A DNA stretch of 64,000 bases from Paenibacillus pinisoli (GCF_003605435.1 NZ_QXQB01000007.1:167827-231826), one strand, 5' to 3'; counted from the first letter of the stretch, positions 35,102-45,224 are shown. Numbers and translations: made by a program. Notes: generated by a model not told the origin, from the sequence alone.

Positions 35102-38100
35102 ATGGCTATGATGAACAGGTTCAGAAGGCTTGTAGCGATGCTATTGATCGCCGCGCTGACCTGGACGACGCTCGGCATTCTGCCCGCACAGGCGAGTGAC
35201 GGGCTGCCCGGCAAGGTGACATTGGTGGGAGACCTGCAGAGGGCGCTCGGCGCTGCTGGAGACTGGGACCCATCCTCAGCGGATACGGTGATGACTTATG
35301 CGGGAGGAGGGGAATATCGGCTTATTGGCAAGCTGCCTGCGGGAGACTACTCCTACAAGGTTGCGCTTAACGGTACATGGGATGAAAGCTACGGCTTCGG
35401 CAGTTATACGAATCCGGACGGAGTAGAAGATGGCGGCAATATTGTGCTTCAGCTCAAGGAAGAGACGGAGATCACGTTCTACTACAACCATATGACACGG
35501 AAAATTGCCGATTCCACGTACTACACGCCGCTGCCGCAGGAGCAGACGCCAAGAATTGTGGGCAACCTGCAGACGGCGCTCGGCGATGCGGGCAATTGGA
35601 GCCCGGCGGAAGCCAAACTGATACTTGCCGATGAAGACTACAACGGTGTGTATGAAGCCGTGGCGACTTTGCCGGGGGGCAATTATGAGTATAAGATCAT
35701 TCTCGGCAACAGCTGGGACGCGGCAGCTTATCCCGGCTCGAACGCTGTGCTGGCGCTGCCGCAGGAGCTGCCGGTCACGTTCACGTATGATGCGGCCACG
35801 CATGAAGTGGAGGCCCGCTACAGCGTGCCGGTTGATCCTGATGCTGACCCGGTGCCGGATGGGCATCTGCGGATTCACTACCAGCGTGCGGACCAGGGCT
35901 ATGCCGGTTATGGCCTATGGCTGTGGGACCATGTGGCGTCGCCGTCGGCGAACTGGCCGTCCGGCGCGACGGCGTTCCCGGCAGACAAGCGGGACAGCTA
36001 TGGCGCTTATGTCGATGTGCCGCTGGCTGACCATGCGTCCAAAGTTGGCTTCCTTGTCGTGCATCGCACGTCAGGCGAGAAGGATGGCGGAGACAAGTCG
36101 GTCGTGCTGTCATCGGTAGAGAATAATCAAATTTGGATCAAGCAGGGCGACGACAAGGTCTATGCCTCGCCGACAGGCGAAGTGGCCAAAGCGATCGTAT
36201 CCGCCGAGATTGTCTCGGAGAATGAGCTATTGCTTGGCTTTACGTCGACAGAAGGGCTGACGGGAGACGCCTTGCTGCAGGCTATCGCGCTTGAAGACAA
36301 GGACGGCAATCCTCTACGTGCAAAGTCGGCAAGCGTAACCGGAGGGACGACGGTGCAGCTCGTGCTGTCCGGCAGCATCGATCTGGAGCTGGCGCCGCTC
36401 TCCGTCACATACGGGGGAAGAACAGTTGCGGCGAATGCAGGCTGGAGAATGATCGATCACAAGTTCACCTACAATGGCAACGATCTTGGCGCAACCTATC
36501 AAGGCGGCAGCGTGAAGCTGAAGCTATGGGCGCCTAAGGCAAGCAAAGTGACGGTTAATTTCTATGACAAGAACGATGCATCGAAGCTTGTAGGCCAAGC
36601 AAATCTGCTGCTAGGCGATTATGGCGTATGGGCTGCGACAGTGGCGCCAGGCGATCTCGCGAACGCTTCGGTCACGGATCTGCGCGGCTACTTCTACCAA
36701 TACGAAGTGACGAATGACGGCGTGACGAAGCAAGTGCTTGATCCGTACGCCAAATCCATGGCGGAGTTCCGCGTGAATACGAAGGGAGAGGCCGGGCCGG
36801 ACGGCGATACAGTGGGCAAGGCTGCCATCATTGATCTTGGCGTCACGGATCCTGCGGGCTTCGGCTATGCGTCCATCGACGGTTACGGACAACGCGAGGA
36901 TGCGATTATATGGGAGGCGCATATTCGCGACTTCACTTCCGATCCCTCCATCGAAGGCGACCTGAACTCGCGCTGGGGCTCGTATAAGGCGTTTATCGAC
37001 AAGCTGCCGTATATCCAGTCGCTAGGCGTCACTCATATTCAGCTGCTGCCGGTGATGGCATGGTATTACGGCGATGAAGCGGCTATGGATATCCGCGAGC
37101 TCGATTATTCTTCCAAGGACAATGAATATAACTGGGGTTATGACCCGCACAGCTACTTCTCGCCGGACGGCGCTTATTCCGAGAATGCGAAGGACCCTGA
37201 GCTTCGCGTCAAGGAGCTGAAGGAGCTGATCCATGCCATTCATGAGGCGGGCATGGGCGTTGTGCTGGACGTTGTCTACACTCATATGGCCAAAGCCGAT
37301 TTCCTGAACGATATCGTGCCGAACTATTATGCGTTCCAGAGGCCGGACGGTTCCTTCATCGGAGGCTTCGGCAATAACCTCGCAACCAATCACGCGATGG
37401 CCGAGAAGCTGATGGTCGATTCCGTGAAGTATTGGTTCGATGAATACAAAATCGACGGCATGCGCTGGGATATGATGGGCGATGCGACGTATCCGTCCGT
37501 ACAGAAGGCGTACGATGCGGCGGCTGAGCTGAATCCGAACGCGCTGTTCATCGGCGAAGGCTGGCGCACATTCGCCGGGCATGAAGCAGACCCGTCGCTC
37601 GCAGGCATGGGCGCCGACCAGGATTGGATGGACAAGACGGACGATGTCGGCGTATTCTCCGACGAGATTCGCAACGAGCTGAAGTCCGGCTTCGGCTCCG
37701 AGGGCGAACCGCGGTTCATTACAGGCGGAGCTAGAAGCATTCAGACGATCTTGAACAATATTAAAGGCCAGCCGAGCAACACGGCTGTGGACGATCCGGG
37801 CGACATTGTGCCGTATATCGAGGCGCATGACAATCTGCCGCTTTATGACGTCATTGCGCAATCCATCAAGAAGGACCCGTCTATTCGGGAGAATGACCTG
37901 GAGATCCACAAGCGCATTCGCCTCGGCAACCTGCTCGTCTTGACGTCGCAGGGCACGGCCTTCCTTCATGCCGGCCAAGAGTACGGACGCACGAAGCAGT
38001 GGCTGGCGCCGGGCACGCCGGAGCATAAGTACCATGCGCTGGAGGATCAGAGCGGCGAGGTATTCGGTTATTTCGTCCATGACTCCTATGATTCGTCGGA

Positions 38101-41100
38101 TGCAATCAACATGTTCGATTGGACGAAAGCGACAGACGCCGCAGCTTATCCGGTCAATCATGTAACCAGCGAATATACGCAGGGGCTGATCGAGCTTCGC
38201 CGGCATACGAATGCGTTCCGGCTGGGCGATCAGGATCTGGTGGATTCCAATGTTACGCTGATTGACGCGCCTGAGATCGGCGATACGGACCTGCTCATCG
38301 GCTACAAGAACATTGCGATGGACGGAACGGGCCATTACTATGTCTTTGTCAATGCCGATGACGAGAGCAGGCAGCTGACGCTTCCGGTCGATTTGACAGG
38401 CGGCACCGTCATTGTCGACAACGACGAGGCGGGTACAACCGCCGTATCCGATCCGTCGGGCTTTACGCTAACGAGGCAGTCGCTGACGATCGATCCCCTT
38501 AGCGCAGTTGTTATCCGCGTGGATGCGGCGGCACAAGCGCTTGTATCGATTCAGCTTGATAGCAGCGAGCGTACGCTCAAGGCGGATGACAGCCATTCGA
38601 TTGCGGTCTATGCCCAGTACGAGGGCGGAAGCCGGGAGAAGGTGAAAAGCGGAGCAAGCTTTGTCTCCGACAAGCCGTCCGTAGCGACGGTGTCTTCGAG
38701 GGGCATCATTAAGGCAGTCAGCCCTGGACGAGCGGCTATAACAGTCGAATACAAGGGCTTCCAGGCAACCATGCAGATCGAAGTCGCCGATCCGGATTCG
38801 GCACGAACGCTTCAATTCAGCTACATCCGTCCCGATGGAGACTATAAGGACTGGAACATCTGGGTATGGAACACTGGCGTGAAGGATGGAGAGGTGTTGT
38901 TCGACAAGGTAGAGAACGGCATCGCCACCGCTGCCATTGAAGTGCATGAGGATGCGATTGGCGTCGGCTTTGTCCTTCGCAAGGGCACCGACTGGAACAC
39001 GGCGAAGCAGGACATTCCGTATGATCGCGTCATCCCGCTGACGGAAGGCGATCGCTTCATGAAAGTGAATGTGCATAGCATGGTTGGCGAGCTGGACGTA
39101 TTCCCGTCTATCTACGGTCCTTACCTGCATGACGGGAATATCACCTTCCGCTACCGCGACGCCAGCCTGTTCCGCAAAGGGCTGATGAATATAATCGAAG
39201 GCGTGCAAGTGAAAATCGGAGGCAAGTCATACGACATGGTCTACGATGCATCCAAGGAATGGTTCACTTATACGCTTCGGAATGTATCTCCGGGGAGCTA
39301 TGAATATAGCTATCTGGTTGCAAAGGACGGCGCGGTTACAGAAGTAAGCGATCCGTCGAACACACAAGACGGCAAGTCTGAGGTCGTCTATAAGAAGCCT
39401 GCTGTTGCTCTTTCGGGCAGCGTTCAGCCTGGCGCCATTACGTATGACGAGAATGCCGTGCTTCGCATCAGCACTGCCAGCGCAGAGCCTCTGGCATTCC
39501 GTGAAGGCTATATGGATCTGACCGCGCTGGGCGGATCGGCCAAGGCGCCGTTCAATGCAGAGCTGATGGCGCATACGATTGCGGTCAAGCAATCGGTAAC
39601 GGCAGGCGTGAAGTCGATTCCAGTCACGCTGGTGGACCAATACGGCAATGCGTATACGCAGCGGATACAAGTTGCAGTTAAGCCGAGAACGTTCACAGGA
39701 GATCTTGATTTCGACTGGGATGAGTCGCGCATCTACTTCCTGCTGACCGACCGTTTCTATGATGGCGACGAAACGAATAATATCAACGTAGATAAGTCCC
39801 ATCTGGAGGCTTACCACGGCGGAGACTTCAGAGGCTTGATCGACAAGCTCGACTACCTGGATGAGCTGGGCATCAACACGCTCTGGATCACACCAATTGT
39901 AGACAATATTGATTTTAATCAGGGCGCGGGCTTCGGCGGCAAGCAGTATGGCTATCACGGCTACTGGGCGAAGGACTTCACGAAGCTCGATGAGCATCTG
40001 GGCGATATCGAGACCTTCAAGGAGTTAATCGAGAAGGCACATGACCGCGGCATCAAGATCATGGTGGACGTCGTTCTCAATCATACCGGCTACGGCTTGA
40101 AGCCTGGCGACAACCAGGCGGGCGTGACGGAGGAAGACAAGGCGCGCTTCAAGGATATGCTTCGGACCAATGACTTGTCGGCGAACATTAATCCGATCAA
40201 GGGAGAGCTTGACGGCCTGCCGGACTTCATCACGGAGAACGCGGATGTGCGCGAGCAAATCATCGAATGGCAGACGGGCTGGCTGGAGAGAGCCAGAACG
40301 GATCGCGGCGATACGATCGATTACTTCCGCGTCGACACGGTGAAGCATGTTGAGACAACGACTTGGGTCGCATTCAAAAACGCGCTGACCGCTATCGATC
40401 CGGGCTTCAAGCTGCTGGGCGAATACTTCGGCGGCACGGTAGAGGGCGACGGCGGCATGCTGGAGAGCGGCCAGATGGACGCGCTGCTCGATTTCGGCTT
40501 CAAGGCGCAAGCCAAAAGCTTTGCGAATGGCAGCATCGACGCGGTGGACGCTTATTTGCAAGACCGTGAATCGAAGCTGTCGAATACGACAATGATGGCG
40601 CAGTTCCTGAGCAGCCACGACGAGGACGGCTTCCTGTCCCATTACGTCGATGGCGACAAGAGCAAGCTGATGCTTGCAGCCGCGCTGCAAATCACGGCGA
40701 AGGGAATTCCGGTGATCTACTACGGAGAGGAGCTTGGACGCTCCGGCGCGAATGCGCGGGATATGAGCCAGGGCCAATTCAGCGAGAACCGGAGCGCCAT
40801 GCCATGGGAACGTTTGGACGAAGAGCAAAAGCTGCATGAGCATTATACGAAGCTGCTTCATATTCGGGCGAAGTACTCCAAGCTTTATGCTAAGGGAGAG
40901 CGCTCGAAGCTGGCAGGCTCGGATGAGCTGGGCTATCTGGCCTTTAACAAGAAATACGGCAATGACAATATCGTAACCGCGATTAACACTGCTGAAGAAG
41001 CGGCAGCCGTGACGCTGCCAGTGCCATTCGCGCCTGGCACGACGGCAACGGATGAGTATAGCGGCGAGACGTATATCGTCTCGGCGAACCGTACCATTGC

Positions 41101-42334
41101 GATCGAGCTTCCAGGGCGCGCAGACGGCGGAACGGCGATTCTGAGCGGTGTCTCGCCGAAGCCGCCGCAGCAGGGCGGCGGAGAGTCAGTTGTGGAGACT
41201 CCTGAGTGGCCTGGAGCGGACATTATTCCGGACAGCGCCCTCGCAGCAGGAACGGAGGGCACAACAACAATTAAGCTATCAAGTGGACACACCTCTGCCA
41301 TTCTGCCGCTGCAGGCTGCCATGCTCCTTGGCGGCCGCGATCTGGAGCTGGCAGCCGATGGTCTGACCGTCCTGCTGCCGAATGAAGTGCTGTCCGCTGC
41401 GGCAGCGCTGCTGCCTGCGGGCGGTTCGGCTGACGATACGGTCATCCGGTTCCAGGCGAAGCCGTTGACTGGAGGAGAGCTTGAAGCGCTGTTAGGCAAG
41501 CAGGCTCGGGAAGGCTGGTCGTTCAAGCAAGGCTCGACCGCTTACGCCTTCCGCATCTCACTGATGCAAGGCAATAGCGAAGTCGGCGTGCTGAAGCAGT
41601 TCGAGCAGCCGGTTACCGTCACATTTGCAGTAGAAGCAGGCATCAATGGCGAGCTGAGCGGCGTTTATTACATTAGCGAGAATGGCACGGCAGCTTATGT
41701 TGGCGGAGCCTTGCATGATGGCCGGATGACCGCGATGCTGAATCACTTCAGCACATACGGCGTGCTTGAAGCCGATCGCAGCTTCTCTGATGTGCCGGCC
41801 AGCCACTGGGCGGCGCAGGCTATTAAGTCGCTCGCGGTGAAGGGCATTGTCGAAGGCATGAACAGCAAGCAGTTCGCGCCGGAAGCCCGCGTGACGCGCG
41901 CGCAATTCGCAGCGATGCTCGTACGGGCGCTGGATGCGGAGGCAGGCAAGGAGCCTGCGGCAGGCGTCTTCGCCGATGTGCCGCGCGGGGCCTGGTATGC
42001 GCCATATGCGGAAGCTGCCTTCCGGCTTGGCATCGCAACAGGCCGCGATGAGGAACGGTTTGCGCCGAATGACGCCATTACGCGCGAGGAGATGGCTATC
42101 ATGCTGCTCCGCGCATATCGCGCAATAGGTGCAGAAGGCAAGGCGGCATCCAAGGATTCGCCATCCTTCGCCGATCAGAGCCAGATCAGCGCTTGGGCAT
42201 TGAAGGACGTCCATGCAGCTGCCGAGCTGGGCCTCGTGCAAGGACGCACAGGCGGACGGTTTGCGCCGAAGGAGAATCTGACGCGCGCAGAGAGCGCGCA
42301 AGCTATCTACAACGTGCTGAATATGCGCGATTAA
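35102..42334 (+). CDS. Giant secreted pullulanase / alpha-amylase fusion with SLH anchor
   Basis: A 2410-residue starch enzyme. A signal peptide (~1-32) precedes two small beta domains (~37-125, ~145-225), a CBM41-like domain (~255-355) and CBM48 (~450-540). The first catalytic core is a type I pullulanase with YNWGYDP at 676, nucleophile Asp790 in DGMRWD, Glu819 in IGEGW and Asp910 in EAHDN. Then come a BIG2-like domain and a second CBM41-like domain. The second GH13 core is alpha-amylase-like, with Asp1745 in YFRVD, Glu1774 in LLGEYFGG and Asp1840 in SSHDE. Three SLH repeats (~2228-2410) anchor it to the wall. All six catalytic acids are present. It should cut alpha-1,6 and alpha-1,4 bonds of branched starch outside the cell. 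Confidence 0.95.
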   Translation: MAMMNRFRRLVAMLLIAALTWTTLGILPAQASDGLPGKVTLVGDLQRALGAAGDWDPSSADTVMTYAGGGEYRLIGKLPAGDYSYKVALNGTWDESYGFGSYTNPDGVEDGGNIVLQLKEETEITFYYNHMTRKIADSTYYTPLPQEQTPRIVGNLQTALGDAGNWSPAEAKLILADEDYNGVYEAVATLPGGNYEYKIILGNSWDAAAYPGSNAVLALPQELPVTFTYDAATHEVEARYSVPVDPDADPVPDGHLRIHYQRADQGYAGYGLWLWDHVASPSANWPSGATAFPADKRDSYGAYVDVPLADHASKVGFLVVHRTSGEKDGGDKSVVLSSVENNQIWIKQGDDKVYASPTGEVAKAIVSAEIVSENELLLGFTSTEGLTGDALLQAIALEDKDGNPLRAKSASVTGGTTVQLVLSGSIDLELAPLSVTYGGRTVAANAGWRMIDHKFTYNGNDLGATYQGGSVKLKLWAPKASKVTVNFYDKNDASKLVGQANLLLGDYGVWAATVAPGDLANASVTDLRGYFYQYEVTNDGVTKQVLDPYAKSMAEFRVNTKGEAGPDGDTVGKAAIIDLGVTDPAGFGYASIDGYGQREDAIIWEAHIRDFTSDPSIEGDLNSRWGSYKAFIDKLPYIQSLGVTHIQLLPVMAWYYGDEAAMDIRELDYSSKDNEYNWGYDPHSYFSPDGAYSENAKDPELRVKELKELIHAIHEAGMGVVLDVVYTHMAKADFLNDIVPNYYAFQRPDGSFIGGFGNNLATNHAMAEKLMVDSVKYWFDEYKIDGMRWDMMGDATYPSVQKAYDAAAELNPNALFIGEGWRTFAGHEADPSLAGMGADQDWMDKTDDVGVFSDEIRNELKSGFGSEGEPRFITGGARSIQTILNNIKGQPSNTAVDDPGDIVPYIEAHDNLPLYDVIAQSIKKDPSIRENDLEIHKRIRLGNLLVLTSQGTAFLHAGQEYGRTKQWLAPGTPEHKYHALEDQSGEVFGYFVHDSYDSSDAINMFDWTKATDAAAYPVNHVTSEYTQGLIELRRHTNAFRLGDQDLVDSNVTLIDAPEIGDTDLLIGYKNIAMDGTGHYYVFVNADDESRQLTLPVDLTGGTVIVDNDEAGTTAVSDPSGFTLTRQSLTIDPLSAVVIRVDAAAQALVSIQLDSSERTLKADDSHSIAVYAQYEGGSREKVKSGASFVSDKPSVATVSSRGIIKAVSPGRAAITVEYKGFQATMQIEVADPDSARTLQFSYIRPDGDYKDWNIWVWNTGVKDGEVLFDKVENGIATAAIEVHEDAIGVGFVLRKGTDWNTAKQDIPYDRVIPLTEGDRFMKVNVHSMVGELDVFPSIYGPYLHDGNITFRYRDASLFRKGLMNIIEGVQVKIGGKSYDMVYDASKEWFTYTLRNVSPGSYEYSYLVAKDGAVTEVSDPSNTQDGKSEVVYKKPAVALSGSVQPGAITYDENAVLRISTASAEPLAFREGYMDLTALGGSAKAPFNAELMAHTIAVKQSVTAGVKSIPVTLVDQYGNAYTQRIQVAVKPRTFTGDLDFDWDESRIYFLLTDRFYDGDETNNINVDKSHLEAYHGGDFRGLIDKLDYLDELGINTLWITPIVDNIDFNQGAGFGGKQYGYHGYWAKDFTKLDEHLGDIETFKELIEKAHDRGIKIMVDVVLNHTGYGLKPGDNQAGVTEEDKARFKDMLRTNDLSANINPIKGELDGLPDFITENADVREQIIEWQTGWLERARTDRGDTIDYFRVDTVKHVETTTWVAFKNALTAIDPGFKLLGEYFGGTVEGDGGMLESGQMDALLDFGFKAQAKSFANGSIDAVDAYLQDRESKLSNTTMMAQFLSSHDEDGFLSHYVDGDKSKLMLAAALQITAKGIPVIYYGEELGRSGANARDMSQGQFSENRSAMPWERLDEEQKLHEHYTKLLHIRAKYSKLYAKGERSKLAGSDELGYLAFNKKYGNDNIVTAINTAEEAAAVTLPVPFAPGTTATDEYSGETYIVSANRTIAIELPGRADGGTAILSGVSPKPPQQGGGESVVETPEWPGADIIPDSALAAGTEGTTTIKLSSGHTSAILPLQAAMLLGGRDLELAADGLTVLLPNEVLSAAAALLPAGGSADDTVIRFQAKPLTGGELEALLGKQAREGWSFKQGSTAYAFRISLMQGNSEVGVLKQFEQPVTVTFAVEAGINGELSGVYYISENGTAAYVGGALHDGRMTAMLNHFSTYGVLEADRSFSDVPASHWAAQAIKSLAVKGIVEGMNSKQFAPEARVTRAQFAAMLVRALDAEAGKEPAAGVFADVPRGAWYAPYAEAAFRLGIATGRDEERFAPNDAITREEMAIMLLRAYRAIGAEGKAASKDSPSFADQSQISAWALKDVHAAAELGLVQGRTGGRFAPKENLTRAESAQAIYNVLNMRD

Positions 42335-42371
42335 GCGACAGCCGGATAGGCATTGTAATGCCTGAATAGGG

Positions 42372-42404
42372 AAGACCCCGACCATTTGGTCGAGGTCTTT
42401 TTCT
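42372..42404 (+). terminator. Terminator after the pullulanase-amylase gene
   Basis: AAGACC and GACC pair with GGTC and GGTCTT around an ATTT loop, followed by T5. Confidence 0.8.
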
Positions 42405-42536
42405 ATTTTGGGGAAATTATTGAAATGTAGAGATTCTAGATAGATTTATCGAAAAAAGAGCTTTATAGCAGCGAAAACCTGCTTAAGGCTGGTAGATACA
42501 GGCTCTGAAGTTGGGTAAGTTATTCTTTGTTGATTC

Positions 42537-42721
42537 GTAAGGGAACTACGAGACTCTATTTGCCCGTTTTTCTACATTTTTAAACGGTAAGGGAACAGAG
42601 AGCCCCTATTTGCCCTAAATGAACCGAAATACGGGTCGGATGATGCAAATAAGGCATCTTACTTCCGTTAGACGTGATAAACGTAAAAAAATCGAAGCAT
42701 AGAGTCTCTCAGTTCCGTTAG
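42537..42721. repeat. Inverted pair of 50-bp repeat units (third locus)
   Basis: GTAAGGGAAC starts units at 42537 and 42587 (50 bp apart; each continues with an AGAG block and TATTTGCCC). GTTCCGTTAG-type blocks end inverted units at 42671 and 42721 (again 50 bp apart), the last carrying TAGAGTCTCTCAGTTCCG, the inverse of GGAACTACGAGACTCTA. The whole could fold into one long hairpin. It is noncoding and lies downstream of the pullulanase-amylase gene. Confidence 0.8.
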
Positions 42722-42733
42722 GAGGCAGGTTCA

Positions 42734-42831
42734 GGAACACACAGGAGCACACGGAGCACACAGGTACACACAGGAGCACACGGAGCACACAGGTACACAC
42801 AGGAACACACAGGTACACACAGGAACACGCA
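42734..42831. repeat. Minisatellite of 9-10-bp units
   Basis: Ten consecutive units of the form GG(A/T)(A/G)CACAC(A), including a 29-bp triple (GGAGCACAC, GGAGCACACA, GGTACACACA) that occurs twice in a row. It directly follows the 50-bp repeat pair. Confidence 0.9.
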
Positions 42832-43008
42832 CTTGTGACTTTCAATCGCCCGCAGGGTGAGTTTGTTTTGCGCGGAATGGCCTTGAACGCTTTTAAATAT
42901 TTCAGGAGCATTGCATCATTGGCCCATATGATAGTATTGGATTTAAAAGGGGCGCGGTCCTATGATAAAACAAACGAAGCCCAAACTCATTAGGCTGGAG
43001 TGACTTCC

Positions 43009-43453
43009 CTCTACGGACAAATCGGTCAATGCGAGACCAATCGTTTCTTGGTTTGCGTAGAGCGGGAACCAGGCGGAATGGACAAAGATACGCTATTTTC
43101 GATGGCGTGAATCCGGCGTTCGTCTATTATTCAACCAGCGGGAAGGCGTAAGGGACCGTTGTACCCGGGTGTTAAGTACCTTTTTGCCCTTGGAGGAGGC
43201 TGCCCGTCTTCACTCTGCCAGCTTTGACGCCGATGGGATTTATGTAAGCGCTCACTTTAAGGGTCGGATCATCATGGAGGGCGAAGAACTCATTATGCCA
43301 AGCGGTGCAAGCAAAAGCTGATCATGAGCGGACGGCAGGTCCAGTCTCAGCGATCTTCCTGTGGTCATGCGAGTGGAACAGGGCCGTCTTGTCATTGAGG
43401 GTGCCCTTGCGCCTGTGAGGGACAACGCCCGGGGCGATATGCAGACGCCATAG
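43009..43453 (+). pseudogene. Decayed gene remnant in several frames
   Basis: Four coding-like pieces follow one another in different frames. 43009-43110 reads LYGQIGQCETNRFLVCVERE and onward. 43077-43151 reads RYAIFDGVNPAFVYYST. 43187-43321 reads PLEEAARLHSASFDADGIYV and onward. 43352-43453 reads DLPVVMRVEQGRLVIEGAL. Each ends in a stop. Together they look like about 150 residues of one protein broken by several frameshifts. The family was not recognised. It lies immediately upstream of the sugar-uptake locus, to which it may once have belonged. Confidence 0.55.
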
Positions 43454-43512
43454 CCGTACTTCCATAAGCTTGGGTATACTTCAAACGCTTCACATCGGGG
43501 GGAGAGCGTGTT

Positions 43513-45213
43513 ATGAAATGGACGCACAGGCTGTCGAACAAGTCGATCCGCTTCAAGCTGCTGGTGGGGTTTCTCTTATTTGTCATACCGCTTCAGCTTC
43601 TGCTCATATTCGATAACTATTATGCGATGAGAGTCGTAAGCGAGCAAGTGGCGAACTCCAACCGCAATCTGGCCGCCCTTTACATGGATCAGATTGACCG
43701 GAATCTGGAGGAGGTCGACAAGTATTTGCGTACGACGGTCGCTTTTGAAAGCGATTTAATTATGCTCGATGTTCCCAAGGAAGTGAGCAGCGACGATTAT
43801 TATTTGGCCAAAATCAATCTGTTCAACAAGCTGGAGCGGGACATTAATACGTACAAGGAGATGGACTACCTGTTCGTCTATTCTTCCGTCAACAAGGAGA
43901 TGATTACGAATCAGCCGGCAGGCGAGACGATGGATCGCCTGAAGGAAGTGCGGGAGGGCATGGTCGCCATGCTGACGGAGCGGGAGGCATGGCCGAAGCA
44001 TGCGTTCGAGCAGTGGTTCCCTTACCAGCTGGGCGACGACTATTATATTAGCAAAATCCAGAAGATCGGGAACGTCTATATCGGAGGGTGGGTGAAGGCG
44101 TCGAAGCTGATGAGCCCTCTTGGGCTGCTCGATATGGGCCCGGAGGGGAAGTCGCTGCTTGTGACTAGCAGCATGGAGCCGATGACTGGCATGATGCCGG
44201 ACAATAAAGGCGACGATTATCTGCAGGTCAGCACCCAGTCGGAGCAAGGACAGTTTTCCTTGCTGATCTTGATCCCGTACAGTGTCATTCTGGAGCATCT
44301 GCCGTTTCTCCAGCGTATCTGGTACGTCGTCATTCTGGGCGCGCTCATTATATTGCCGATCTTCTATATGTTCCTGCGGCAGAATATTCTCATCCCGATC
44401 AACCGCATCGTGACCGTCATGCGCAGGGTGCGCGACGGCAATCTGGATCAGCGGGTGGAGCGCCATCCGGTCTCCTCGGAATTTGAATTGATGAATGACG
44501 TATTCAACAGCATGGTCGATCAGATCAAAGCGCTGAAGATCAATGTCTACGAAGAGAAGCTGCTCAGCCAGCAGGCGGAGCTGAAGCATCTGCAGCTGCA
44601 GATTAACCCGCATTTTTTCCTGAATGCGCTGAATACGATCTATAACCTGGCTCAATTCCGCAATTATCAATTGATCCAGGACATGTCCGACTATCTGATT
44701 CAATATATGAGATTCATGTTCCAGAACAATCTGAAGCTGGTGGCGGTAGAGGACGAGATCGCCCACACCCGAAACTATTTGAATATTCAAGCGATGAGGT
44801 TCCAAGACGGCTTCACGTATGAAATCAAGTGCGAGAGCGCAGCGCTGATGAAGGCGCGCATCCCGCCGCTGATGATCCAGACGTTCGTGGAGAATACGAT
44901 CAAGCATGCGATTACGATGGATGAGACGATCGCCCTTCTCGTCGATATTCGCCTGTACGAGGGAGGCAGCTCTTCATATCTTCGTATTGTTATTCGGGAT
45001 ACAGGACAGGGCTTCACGGAAGAGGCGCTGGAGAAATGGCGGCAGGAGCCGGAAGCAGAGCATCATGGCGACCGCCATATCGGCATCTGGAATGCCAGAA
45101 GGCGGCTGCGCCTGCTGTATCAGGATAAGGCTCAATTAGAATTGTCCAATCATCCGGACGGGGGCGCGCGGGTCGAGATTCGGCTGCCGCTTCGGTTCGA
45201 GGATCAGCCCTGA
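43513..45213 (+). CDS. YesM-like sensor histidine kinase
   Basis: A 566-residue kinase with a first membrane helix (~15-38), an extracellular sensor of about 230 residues, and a second helix (~275-298). It then has a HAMP domain (PINRIVTVMRRVRDGNLDQR), the His_kinase domain with His367 in QINPHFFLNALNT, and a HATPase (VENTIKHA, RDTGQGF). This is the LytS/YesM class paired with AraC-type regulators. GGGGGGAG lies about 8 bases before the ATG. The cognate regulator gene starts 11 bases after the stop, and sugar transport genes follow, so the signal is likely an extracellular oligosaccharide or the loaded binding protein. Confidence 0.94.
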   Translation: MKWTHRLSNKSIRFKLLVGFLLFVIPLQLLLIFDNYYAMRVVSEQVANSNRNLAALYMDQIDRNLEEVDKYLRTTVAFESDLIMLDVPKEVSSDDYYLAKINLFNKLERDINTYKEMDYLFVYSSVNKEMITNQPAGETMDRLKEVREGMVAMLTEREAWPKHAFEQWFPYQLGDDYYISKIQKIGNVYIGGWVKASKLMSPLGLLDMGPEGKSLLVTSSMEPMTGMMPDNKGDDYLQVSTQSEQGQFSLLILIPYSVILEHLPFLQRIWYVVILGALIILPIFYMFLRQNILIPINRIVTVMRRVRDGNLDQRVERHPVSSEFELMNDVFNSMVDQIKALKINVYEEKLLSQQAELKHLQLQINPHFFLNALNTIYNLAQFRNYQLIQDMSDYLIQYMRFMFQNNLKLVAVEDEIAHTRNYLNIQAMRFQDGFTYEIKCESAALMKARIPPLMIQTFVENTIKHAITMDETIALLVDIRLYEGGSSSYLRIVIRDTGQGFTEEALEKWRQEPEAEHHGDRHIGIWNARRRLRLLYQDKAQLELSNHPDGGARVEIRLPLRFEDQP

Positions 45214-45224
45214 GGAGGGATAGC

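Noticed and set aside
37022..38335. Long minus-strand frame (437 codons) inside the pullulanase-amylase gene
   Set aside because: It is the antisense shadow of a gene with intact catalytic motifs. It has no ribosome site, and its composition is low-complexity in Arg, Ile and Val.
42640..42850. Coding frame opposite the minisatellite (98 codons, rich in Cys, Val and Pro)
   Set aside because: It is a translation of the CACACA-type repeat, without a ribosome site.
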